Notes: generated by a model not told the origin, from the letters alone. Positions 9,218-15,759 are shown, numbered from the stretch's first letter. The stretch: 64,000 nucleotides of DNA from Pseudomonas saponiphila (GCF_900105185.1 NZ_FNTJ01000001.1:3926501-3990500); one strand, 5' to 3'. Translations and numbers: made by a program.

Positions 9218-9325
9218 GGCAGCGACAAGGGAACAGGCACATTTGCTCTACCGACTGAGCTACAGCCTTGCGGCTGGCGGGGCTCGAACCCGCGACAACA
9301 TGTAGTACCCGTGGCATTCGCTGCC
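9218..9325 (-). ncRNA. Y-like RNA 4: full tRNA-like module, GCAA-capped acceptor stem
   Basis: 108-nt predicted RNA closed by GGCAGCGA/TCGCTGCC, then the Ro-type motif GAATG opposite CCCTTGTC, then an 8-bp helix ACGGGTAC/GTGCCTGT. The apical part is a permuted tRNA. In transcript order: T-arm (9277-9293, loop TTCGAGC), a 5-bp acceptor-like stem closed by a GCAA tetraloop (9263-9276), TA in the place of U8/A9 (9261-9262), and a D-arm with GG in its loop (9245-9260). D-arm, acceptor and T-arm are contiguous as in a real tRNA, but the tRNA ends are joined. It is a strong match to the YrlA-type bacterial Y RNA architecture. It is the copy nearest rtcB. Confidence 0.85.
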
Positions 9326-9350
9326 ATCCCGCCGAGGCGGGGAAAAAGAT

Positions 9351-9479
9351 GCGACGACAAGGGTCGATGAAACAGTGCGTTCGTGTTCTGTCCATTGAAC
9401 CACGGCGCCGTTTTCCAGCACCGGCGGGAATCGAACCCGCATCTCGAACCTGGGATGTAGTTCCACCAGCATTCGTCGC
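9351..9479 (-). ncRNA. Y-like RNA 3: full tRNA-like module, 7-bp acceptor stem
   Basis: 129-nt predicted RNA closed by GCGACGA/TCGTCGC with GAATG opposite CCCTTGTC, then an 8-bp helix GGTGGAAC/GTTTCATC. The tRNA-like part runs T-arm (9424-9440, loop TTCGATT), a 7-bp acceptor-like stem CGGTGCT/GGCGCCG closed by GGAAAAC (9403-9423), two bases TG, then a D-arm with GG in the loop (9385-9400). The acceptor stem has exactly the tRNA length, and the stem abuts the T-arm as in tRNA. T5 follows three bases after the closing stem (9343-9347), so the RNA may end there. Confidence 0.87.
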
Positions 9480-9494
9480 AAAAACTGCAAAAAA

Positions 9495-9579
9495 GGTGGC
9501 ACGACAAAATTAGTGACTGATGGCCGGATTCGAACCGGCTTAACCAGGATGTACAGCCACTGGCATTCGTGCCGTCACC
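9495..9579 (-). ncRNA. Y-like RNA 2: T-arm only
   Basis: 85-nt predicted RNA. The outer stem is GGCACGA/TCGTGCC, with a further GGT/ACC pairing outside it, then GAATG opposite TTTTGTC and an 8-bp helix AGTGGCTG/CAGTCACT. The apical loop holds a single T-arm-like hairpin (9523-9539, stem GCCGG/CCGGC, loop TTCGAAT). No acceptor-like stem or D-arm is present. T6 follows directly after the ACC of the closing stem (9489-9494), so the stem doubles as a plausible terminator. It directly abuts Y-like RNA 1. Confidence 0.8.
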
Positions 9580-9637
9580 GGCCCTGACAAGAGTTGCTGA
9601 GACGCCTTGGGATGTAGTCACAGCGGCATTCAGGGCC
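9580..9637 (-). ncRNA. Y-like RNA 1: minimal form without tRNA-like module
   Basis: 58-nt predicted RNA, the copy nearest rsr. An 8-bp perfect stem GGCCCTGA/TCAGGGCC leads to GAATG opposite CTCTTGTC, an 8-bp helix GCTGTGAC/GTCTCAGC (one U-U mismatch) and a 13-nt loop starting TACATCCCA. The TACAT immediately after the second helix is shared with the other three copies. There is no T-arm, acceptor-like stem or D-arm, so only the predicted Ro-binding half is present. Its 3' end touches the first base of the next copy. Confidence 0.75.
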
Positions 9638-9644
9638 AATGAGC

Positions 9645-9680
9645 AAAAAATCTTCGCTGTGCGCCGGCTGGCCGGCGCAC
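9645..9680 (-). terminator. Hairpin with T-run between rsr and the Y RNAs
   Basis: A perfect 10-bp stem GTGCGCCGGC/GCCGGCGCAC with a two-base CA loop as written (9659-9680); in practice the loop would be larger. T6 (9645-9650 on the plus strand as A6) follows eight bases later. It lies 24 bases after the rsr stop. It may end part of the rsr transcript, slow polymerase, or protect the 3' end of the rsr message; the spacer between stem and T-run makes a full terminator uncertain. Confidence 0.55.
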
Positions 9681-9703
9681 GGTGTACCTCCATGTTCTGT
9701 CGA

Positions 9704-11254
9704 TCAGGGCGCCATGGCCTCGATCGCCTTGACCCAGTGCTGCGCACCGTAGGTGCCGCGGGTGAACTGCTCGATCACATCGAACACCGCGTCACTGAAG
9801 CCGCCGACGTTGAGGATATCCTCGCGGTCCGGCGCCTGGGTCGTGGCCCCCGGCTGCATGTCGATGCACACCAGCTTCGCCTGCGGGTTGATGGCCCGGA
9901 TCCGCTCCCACTGGCGCATGGTTTCCGTGGCCCCGTGACGCCGCGCATCGATCCACGACTCGTTGTCCGAGATCAGGATCAGGGTGTCCACGCGGCTCTT
10001 GGCGTTGGCCAGTTGCGCCAGGGGCGCCGAGCAGTTGGTCCCGCCTCCGCCGATGTTGGCCAGCTTCTGCGCATTGCTCATCACGCTGTCCCGCGGGTTC
10101 AGGTGAATGTTCACCACACCCCGCTCGAACGGCATGACCCGCGCCGCCGGCTGCTTGCGCAACACCGCCGCTGCCACCAGTGCCGCCACATCGATGCAGC
10201 GCACCGCGGTGGTGGCGCCCTGGCGGTAGCCGGTGACCGGGCTGTGCATCGAACCCGAGACATCCGGGCAGACCACCACGTTGCCCGCCAGTGCCGGCAC
10301 GTTGGCCAGGGACAGCTCCAGGGCATCCTGCAGCGCCTCGCGGACCGCTTGCGGCACCTCCTCGCCGGCCATACGGTAGGCCGCCAGCAACTGGTACGGA
10401 TAGACCCGGGCCTTGGCCACCTCGGTGGCATCCGCCAATCGCGCCGCCACGTACTCGGTGCAACCCGGCACCTGGAACGCGCCGTGGCGCGCCAGGGTGT
10501 TGAGGTTCATGCGCAGCCCCTGCCAGCCCATGTTGCGGGCCTGCGCGGCCCATTGTTCGGCGCTCAGTGTTTCGTTGCCGAGCAACTGGAACGGCACCTG
10601 CGGCACTTCCTGTGTCGCCCCGCTGCGAAACGCCAGCAGGTCGCGGGTCAGCCCGGGCAGCGCCTGCACATCCACCGGCTTGCCGATCACCCAGGCAAAG
10701 AAGGCTTCGCGCCAGGCCTCGCTGGGCTTGGGGTGAACCATCTTCACCACGTCCGCCAGGGACGGCTTGCTGCCGATCGATGCCTGCAACAGCTGACGCT
10801 CGCTGGCCGTGTTCAACCAGTTCTGTACCAGGCGCTTGGGCTGCGACCCCAGGGATTTGCGCCCGGTCACGCCGCTGCGCAGGATCTGCACGAAGTTGCG
10901 CAGCATCTTGCCGTTGTCCACCACCTGGGCGAACAGCTCCGGCACCAGGGCCGAACGTTGCGCGGTCAGCGCCGCCAGCAGCAGCGCCGGCATGTCCTTC
11001 ATATGGCCTTGCTGGCGAGCGTAACGGGCGGCCCGGGCGACGAAGCGGCTGTCCAGCTCGCTCACCAGTTGCAGCACCGCCTCCAGCTGGCCTTCAGGCG
11101 AGGTGTAGAAGGTCGAGTTCAGGCAACCGGTGACCGCCAGCTGGGCCAGGCGATGCTTGGCGTTGTAGGCATAAGCCCCGGCCTTGGAAGCGTTCAGGGT
11201 GGTGCTCGCTGGCGCTTTTGCCTGTTGGGTGTTGAACAGCTGGAAGTTGGCCAT
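9704..11254 (-). CDS. rsr: Ro60-like TROVE-domain RNA-binding protein Rsr
   Basis: Bacterial orthologue of the Ro 60-kDa autoantigen, 516 residues. The HEAT-like TROVE ring occupies about 10-320; a von Willebrand A domain follows with a DVSGSM metal site at 331-336. Ro proteins bind Y RNAs on the outside of the ring and misfolded RNA ends in the hole. The open frame continues to 11296, but that would start inside the sigma-54 promoter (11297-11312); MANFQLFN at 11254 is the sensible start, though its ribosome site (AGAGCGAGA) is weak. It is first in the operon with Y-like RNAs and rtcB immediately downstream. Confidence 0.95.
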   Translation of the reverse strand: MANFQLFNTQQAKAPASTTLNASKAGAYAYNAKHRLAQLAVTGCLNSTFYTSPEGQLEAVLQLVSELDSRFVARAARYARQQGHMKDMPALLLAALTAQRSALVPELFAQVVDNGKMLRNFVQILRSGVTGRKSLGSQPKRLVQNWLNTASERQLLQASIGSKPSLADVVKMVHPKPSEAWREAFFAWVIGKPVDVQALPGLTRDLLAFRSGATQEVPQVPFQLLGNETLSAEQWAAQARNMGWQGLRMNLNTLARHGAFQVPGCTEYVAARLADATEVAKARVYPYQLLAAYRMAGEEVPQAVREALQDALELSLANVPALAGNVVVCPDVSGSMHSPVTGYRQGATTAVRCIDVAALVAAAVLRKQPAARVMPFERGVVNIHLNPRDSVMSNAQKLANIGGGGTNCSAPLAQLANAKSRVDTLILISDNESWIDARRHGATETMRQWERIRAINPQAKLVCIDMQPGATTQAPDREDILNVGGFSDAVFDVIEQFTRGTYGAQHWVKAIEAMAP

Positions 11255-11296
11255 CTTGGCGTCTCGCTCTGTTGTCTCGTTCGTTGCCAGATACAT

Positions 11297-11312
11297 TGCA
11301 GCCGCTGTGCCA
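11297..11312 (-). promoter_or_regulatory. Sigma-54 (-24/-12) promoter of the rsr-rtcBA operon
   Basis: On the minus strand the sequence TGGCACAGCGGCTGCA has the invariant GG and GC separated by ten bases, as RpoN promoters require. Transcription would begin near 11285, about 30 bases before the rsr start. The divergent rtcR gene encodes a sigma-54 activator, which supports the call. Confidence 0.85.
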
Positions 11313-11458
11313 GGTTTTGATTTTTCAGCAAATTATTTTTTAACTTATTGATTTATAACGTTTTTATTTTTATCCAATTTTTCATCGGCCATTCAACAAG
11401 ACAAACGTCACGAAAATTTTATATCTTTGCCTATCGCTTTTTATCTTCAGGTATAAAC

Positions 11459-13063
11459 ATGTCGAGCAAACCTACGGTCGCCATCGGCTTTATCGGCTCC
11501 ACCCTCGATCGCGTCGGCAAGGGCGCCAATCGCTGGAGCCATTGGCGGCCCACGGTCGGCCTGTGCCAGCAGCAGGATGTGCTGATCAACCGCCTGGAAC
11601 TGATCCACGGCCTGGACGCCCGGGATGTCAGCCTGGCCGAGCGGGTGGCCAACGACGTGCGCCAGGTGTCGCCGGAAACCGAAGTGCGCCTGCACCCCAT
11701 GGGCCTGAACAACCCTTGGGACTTCGAGGAGGTGTACGCCGCCCTGCACGACTTCACCAGCGCCTACCCGTTCGACACCGAACGCGAGGACTACCTGGTG
11801 CACATCACCACCGGCACCCACGTCGCACAGATCTGCTGGTTCCTGCTGACCGAGGCGCGCTACCTCCCTGCCCGGCTGATCCAGACCTCGCCGGCCCGGC
11901 GCCGCGACCCCGGCGGGCAGGCCACCGGCACCCACGCGCTGATCGACCTCGACCTGTCGCGCTACGACCGCATCGCCTCGCGCTTTGCCCACAAGCGCCT
12001 GGAAGGCCTGGCCTTCCTCAAGTCCGGGATCGCCACCCGCAACCCGGCGTTCAACCGCTCCATCGAGCAGATCGAACGGGTGGCCGTGCGCTCCCGGGCA
12101 CCGATGCTGCTGATCGGCCCCACCGGTGCCGGCAAGTCGTTCCTGGCCCGACGCATCTATGAACTCAAGCGCGGCCGGCACCAGGTGCAGGGGCGCTTTG
12201 TCGAGGTCAACTGCGCCACCCTGCGTGGCGACGGCGCCATGTCGGCGCTGTTCGGGCATATCAAGGGCGCCTTCACCGGCGCCCAGAATGCCCGCGACGG
12301 CCTGCTGCGGGCGGCGGACGGCGGCATGCTGTTTCTCGACGAGATCGGCGAACTGGGGCTGGATGAACAAGCGATGCTGCTCAAGGCCATCGAAGAGAAG
12401 CGCTTCTTCCCCATGGGCGCGGACCAGGAGGTGCAGAGCGACTTCCTGATCATCGCCGGCACCCACCGCGACCTGCGCGGCCGGGTGGCCCAGGGCCTGT
12501 TCCGCGAAGACCTGTATGCGCGAGTCAACCTCTGGACCTTCAACCTGCCGGGACTGGCGGGACGCCGCGAAGACATCGAGCCGAACATCGATTTCGAGCT
12601 GGAACGCCATGCCCGGGAGCAAGGGCAACTGGTGCGTTTCAACCTGGAGGCGCGGCGCCGCTACCTGGCCTTCGCCAGCTCCAGCGAAGCGGCCTGGCTG
12701 GGCAACTTCCGCGAGCTGTCGGCGTCCATCACCCGCATGGCCACCCTGGCCGACAGCGGGCGCATCGACCAGGCCCAGGTCGAAGAGGAAATCCAGCGCC
12801 TGCGCCATGCCTGGGGCCTGGAGAATGCCGAGGATGAACTGCAGCAACTGTTGGGCGAGGATGTGGAGATGGACCTGTTCGACCGCCTGCAACTCAAGGC
12901 GGTGATTGCCGAATGCCGCCGCGCCGACAGCCTGTCGGATGCCGGGCGCCGGTTGTTTGGGGTGTCGCGCCTGGGCAAGGCCAACCCCAACGACGCCGAC
13001 CGCCTGCGCAAGTACCTGGCGCGCTTCGGCCTGGACTGGAAACAGATCAACCCCGGCGACTAA
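11459..13063 (+). CDS. rtcR: Sigma-54-dependent activator of RNA repair, RtcR
   Basis: 534-residue bacterial enhancer-binding protein, nearly the same length as the E. coli protein. The N-terminal region (about 1-185) is the CARF-type sensor, thought to respond to an RNA-damage-derived ligand. The AAA+ domain has Walker A GPTGAGKS (220-227), the sigma-54 contact loop GAFTGA (270-275) and Walker B LFLDE (291-295). A C-terminal helix-turn-helix follows. The ATG at 11459 is chosen from the family N-terminus and an AGG eight bases upstream. It is divergent from the rsr operon and its stop overlaps the end of the convergent thioesterase gene by four bases. Confidence 0.96.
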   Translation: MSSKPTVAIGFIGSTLDRVGKGANRWSHWRPTVGLCQQQDVLINRLELIHGLDARDVSLAERVANDVRQVSPETEVRLHPMGLNNPWDFEEVYAALHDFTSAYPFDTEREDYLVHITTGTHVAQICWFLLTEARYLPARLIQTSPARRRDPGGQATGTHALIDLDLSRYDRIASRFAHKRLEGLAFLKSGIATRNPAFNRSIEQIERVAVRSRAPMLLIGPTGAGKSFLARRIYELKRGRHQVQGRFVEVNCATLRGDGAMSALFGHIKGAFTGAQNARDGLLRAADGGMLFLDEIGELGLDEQAMLLKAIEEKRFFPMGADQEVQSDFLIIAGTHRDLRGRVAQGLFREDLYARVNLWTFNLPGLAGRREDIEPNIDFELERHAREQGQLVRFNLEARRRYLAFASSSEAAWLGNFRELSASITRMATLADSGRIDQAQVEEEIQRLRHAWGLENAEDELQQLLGEDVEMDLFDRLQLKAVIAECRRADSLSDAGRRLFGVSRLGKANPNDADRLRKYLARFGLDWKQINPGD

Positions 13064-13479
13064 TCCCGCGGCGCCGGCACTGCGAATACCCCGCTGGCCC
13101 GCGCCACTTCACGCTCGCCGACCCGCAGCAGCACCGTGGCAAAGGCCATCTGCCGGCCGCGCTTGGCATGCTCCAGGCGCACCTCGATCCACTCCCCGAC
13201 CTGCACCGCCCCCAGGTAGTCGAGGGTCATGCTGGCGGTGATCAGCGGCAACGGCGGCTCGCTGGAAAACGCCATGGCGTAGCCCATGCCAATGTCCGCC
13301 AGGGTGGCGATGATGCCGCCATGCACCGTGCCCCGGCCGTTGGCGTGGCGGGTGTCGGCGCGCAGGCCGAGGCACAGTTCGCGGCCACTGCCGCGACCAT
13401 AGACCGGGCCGATCAACTCCAGCAGCGGGCTGCTGCGGGGCAACGGACTGAAGCCCGGGGGAATGTCCGATTCGCTCAT
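13060..13479 (-). CDS. PaaI-family hotdog-fold thioesterase
   Basis: 139-residue hotdog enzyme likely hydrolysing an acyl- or aryl-CoA thioester. The GRGTVHGGIIATLADIGMGYA segment (about residues 48-68) has the HGG turn and the Asp at the end of the hotdog helix that characterise PaaI-like thioesterases. Length is normal. AAGGAGAA precedes the ATG. It is convergent with rtcR and overlaps its last four bases; no pathway context is visible. Confidence 0.9.
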   Translation of the reverse strand: MSESDIPPGFSPLPRSSPLLELIGPVYGRGSGRELCLGLRADTRHANGRGTVHGGIIATLADIGMGYAMAFSSEPPLPLITASMTLDYLGAVQVGEWIEVRLEHAKRGRQMAFATVLLRVGEREVARASGVFAVPAPRD

Positions 13480-13675
13480 GAGGTTCTCCTTGAACCGCTG
13501 GGTAACGAGGGTTGCACAGGGCGACAGGTGTAGCCCTGATTGACCACGGCGCCTATGAGCATCAGCCAGGCAAATTGGTGAAAATAAGTTGCACCGCGAT
13601 CGTGGTGATCCTGGGAACAGCGGTAAGATGCGCGCCTGCGCCCTAGCCGCAGTTTCCAGTATTCAAGGAGCCTCC

Positions 13676-14473
13676 ATGCAGCATCAGGACGATCACCCTG
13701 CCATCCCCCGTCGACTGGCCTTTGCCCTCTTCGGCGCCCTGGCCCTCAGTGCCTGTTCCCCCAGTGATCACAACAACTCCGCGGTGGCCCTCGGCGGCGC
13801 CCAGGGCAAGGCTGGCGCCCTGCTGGCCTACGAACACGAACTGACCCTGTCCCTGCCCGCCGAACAGATCGGCGCGCACCTGGAACAAACCCGCGAATCC
13901 TGCGAAAAGGCCCAGTTTGGCGCCTGCAACATCCTGCTTCTGGAACAGAGCAAGTACCGCGCTCGGGTGGTGTTGCGAATCGTCCCGGACGGTGTCGAAC
14001 CCATCGTCAAGCAGGCGTCCCAAGGGGCCGAACTGGGCGAGCGGGTCACCAGCGCCGAAGACCTGGCCGACGCCGTGGCCGATGTGCAACGCCAGCAACA
14101 GCGGCTCAAGGCCCAGCAGCAGCGCCTGGATGAACTGGCGGCGCGCAAGGACATCGGCGTCAGCGACCTGATCGCCCTGAGCAAGGAGCAGGCCGGCATC
14201 GAGAACGACCTGCAGGCCCTGGCCCAGGCGGCTGCCGGACACCAGCGCCGCCTGGACACCAACCGCCTGACCCTGAACTTCCTGCCCAGTGACGGCGCAG
14301 AACGCGGCTCAAGCCTCAAGCGCGCCCTGCGCAACCTGCCGGACAACCTGGCCGAGGGCACTGCCGCAGCCCTGGAGAAAGGCAGCCAGGCCCTGCCCTT
14401 TGTGATCCTGGCCTTCCCCCTGGCGCTGCTGTGGGTCTGGCTGTGGCGCAAGTTCGTCCGCCGCCGCCCCTGA
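13676..14473 (+). CDS. DUF4349-type lipoprotein
   Basis: 265-residue envelope protein. The N-terminus has a positively charged stretch, a hydrophobic segment and LALSACS, a lipoprotein cleavage site with Cys at about residue 27. The middle (about 130-190) is a Gln/Ala-rich coiled coil; a membrane helix (about 238-256) ends in a basic KFVRRRP tail. This layout resembles DUF4349 proteins. AAGGAG lies six bases before the ATG. Function unknown. It is followed by a REP array. Confidence 0.85.
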   Translation: MQHQDDHPAIPRRLAFALFGALALSACSPSDHNNSAVALGGAQGKAGALLAYEHELTLSLPAEQIGAHLEQTRESCEKAQFGACNILLLEQSKYRARVVLRIVPDGVEPIVKQASQGAELGERVTSAEDLADAVADVQRQQQRLKAQQQRLDELAARKDIGVSDLIALSKEQAGIENDLQALAQAAAGHQRRLDTNRLTLNFLPSDGAERGSSLKRALRNLPDNLAEGTAAALEKGSQALPFVILAFPLALLWVWLWRKFVRRRP

Positions 14474-14480
14474 ACCCGCC

Positions 14481-14894
14481 GTAGGAGCCGGCTCGCCGGC
14501 GAAGAGGACCGCAAGCCTTGCATCGCCCTGGCGGACGTCTTCGCTGGCAAGCCAGCTCCTACGGTTAGCCCACACATCGCGCAAGGCCCCGTAGGAGCCG
14601 GCTTGCCGGCGAACAGGACCACAAGCCTTGCATCGCCCTGGTGGACGCCTTCGCTGGCAAGCCAGCTCCTACGGTCAGCCCACACATCGCGTAAGGCCCC
14701 GTAGGAGCCGGCTTGCCGGCGAACAGGACCACAAGCCTTGCATCGCCCTGGTGGACGCCTTCGCTGGCAAGCCAGCTCCTACGGTTAGCTCACACACCGC
14801 GTAAGGCCCCGTAGGAGCCGGCTCGCCGGCGAAGAGGCCCGCGAATCCTGCAGCGCCCTGACGGACGCCTTCGCTGGCAAGCCAGCTCCTACGG
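14481..14894. repeat. Four-copy REP array, exact 110-bp period
   Basis: Fills the 415-base gap between the DUF4349 gene and the HisRS-like gene. Copies start at 14481, 14591, 14701 and 14811. Each has an about 83-base REP pair (GTAGGAGCCGGCTTGCCGGC arm, middle CAAGCCTTGCATCGCCCTGG, opposite arm ending CAGCTCCTACGG), followed by a spacer with CACACA(T/C)CGCG(C/T)AAGGCCCC. Copies 2 and 3 are nearly identical, which points to recent tandem duplication. Confidence 0.95.
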
Positions 14895-15525
14895 CTGGGG
14901 TTGCAGCGCCAGTTGCAGGCGTTCCAGGCCAATGCCGAAGCCGGCACCTTCACGGTAGGCGCCGGCACCCACCACTTGCTGTTGCGCGCCCAACTGCGGG
15001 CAACGCACCTCGAAACCCTCGCCATTGAGGTAGTAGGTCAGGCCGCGCTTGACCCCAAGGTTGAGCTCGTACTCCAGGCCCAGAGCATCCAGAAAGCCAA
15101 CGCACAGTTCCCGCGCGCGCTCCAGCGCCTGCAAGGGTTCTGACCCCAATATCTCCAGGCCCAACTGGGTGAACTCACGGTAGCGCCCGGCTTGCGGGCG
15201 CTCGTAGCGATAGCAGCGGGCAACATAGAAAAACGCCGCCTGTTCGCGCCCCGCCAGCAGCTCGCCGGCGGTTTCCTGGAACAGCGCGGTGGCTTCCGGG
15301 ATCAGGCAGCAGGGCCGTCCGGCCTTGTCGTTGAAGGCCCACATCTGGCCGATGACTTCACTGCCGCCGGCCTTTTCGATAAAGGTGTCCTGACCCCACA
15401 GCGCCGGGACAATGACTTCTTCAGCACCCGCTGCGATGAAGCCAGCTCCGGAAGCGTCCTTCCAGGGTGCGCAGGGCGGCGGCTTGTGTACCGGTGATCA
15501 TTCGAGTGCCACGGAGCATGGTCAT
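14889..15525 (-). pseudogene. HisRS/HisZ-like class II synthetase core protein, frameshifted
   Basis: Encodes a compact histidyl-tRNA-synthetase-like core of about 211 residues: motif 2 RCYRYERPQAGRYREFTQLG, a RGLTYY segment like the histidine A box and GFGIGLERLQLAL as motif 3. No anticodon-binding domain follows. The first 34 codons (ATG 15525, ribosome site AGAGGAA) read into TGC TGA at about 15421; the rest continues in the +1 frame from GAAGAAGTC. Removing one G from GCGGGTG near 15425 restores one frame. This is either a real frameshift or a sequence error. Upstream lie a leader peptide with three His codons and a terminator. A HisZ-like or amino-acid-sensing role is possible. Confidence 0.7.
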
Positions 15526-15556
15526 GGGTATTTCCTCTTGGTTTTTGACTGGCAAT

Positions 15557-15582
15557 AAAAAAGGCGCCTTGTCGGGCGCCTT
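15557..15582 (-). terminator. Intrinsic terminator/attenuator before the HisRS-like gene
   Basis: On the minus strand an 8-bp stem AAGGCGCC/GGCGCCTT with loop CGACAA is followed by T6. It lies between the His-rich leader peptide (stop at 15600) and the HisRS-like start (15525), the position of a transcription attenuator. The flanking A-run makes it active-looking in the plus direction too. Confidence 0.85.
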
Positions 15583-15599
15583 GGTTTTTTCATCGTTGG

Positions 15600-15710
15600 T
15601 CAGTGATCGCAGGGTCTGGATGACTGACCGCTCGACGCGCACACGCGACCACGGCCCCGAAGCTGAGGTCGATGGTGATGCAGGCGGGAGTCGAGGCTGG
15701 AAAAATTCAT
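15600..15710 (-). CDS. Putative histidine leader peptide (36 residues)
   Basis: Short frame starting ATG at 15710 with AGGA six bases upstream. Codons 11-13 are CAT CAC CAT, three histidines in a row, and codon 36, the last before the stop, is CAC. It ends 18 bases before the stem of the attenuator-like hairpin at 15557-15582, and the next gene is a histidyl-tRNA-synthetase-like protein. This arrangement is what a histidine-responsive leader peptide would show. Codons 18-22 are Arg/Gly-rich with no special meaning. The control logic is inference; there is no homology evidence for the peptide itself. Confidence 0.55.
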   Translation of the reverse strand: MNFSSLDSRLHHHRPQLRGRGRVCASSGQSSRPCDH

Positions 15711-15759
15711 GGCGCATCCTGCCACGCGGCCCAAGTGCCTGGCAAGCCAGGCACTTACC

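Noticed and set aside
9243..9293. Possible ordinary tRNA gene or tRNA fragment
   Set aside because: The D-arm and T-arm are in the wrong order on the transcript and the acceptor stem is closed by a loop; there is no anticodon arm. It fits a permuted Y RNA module, not a tRNA.
9070..9747. Open reading frame running upstream from rtcB through the Y RNA cluster to the rsr stop
   Set aside because: The extra residues have no family match and the stretch is explained base by base by paired RNA stems; RtcB has its known N-terminus at 9069.
11255..11296. Upstream start of rsr at 11296
   Set aside because: It would begin inside the -12 region of the sigma-54 promoter and upstream of the expected transcription start, so those codons would not be transcribed.
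14481..14894. CRISPR-like array
   Set aside because: The 83-base units are REP pairs and the spacers are also repeated; no cas genes are present.
15415..15430. Programmed +1 frameshift in the HisRS-like gene
   Set aside because: There is no known slippery site or stimulatory structure here; a frameshift mutation or base error is simpler. Kept only as a minor option.
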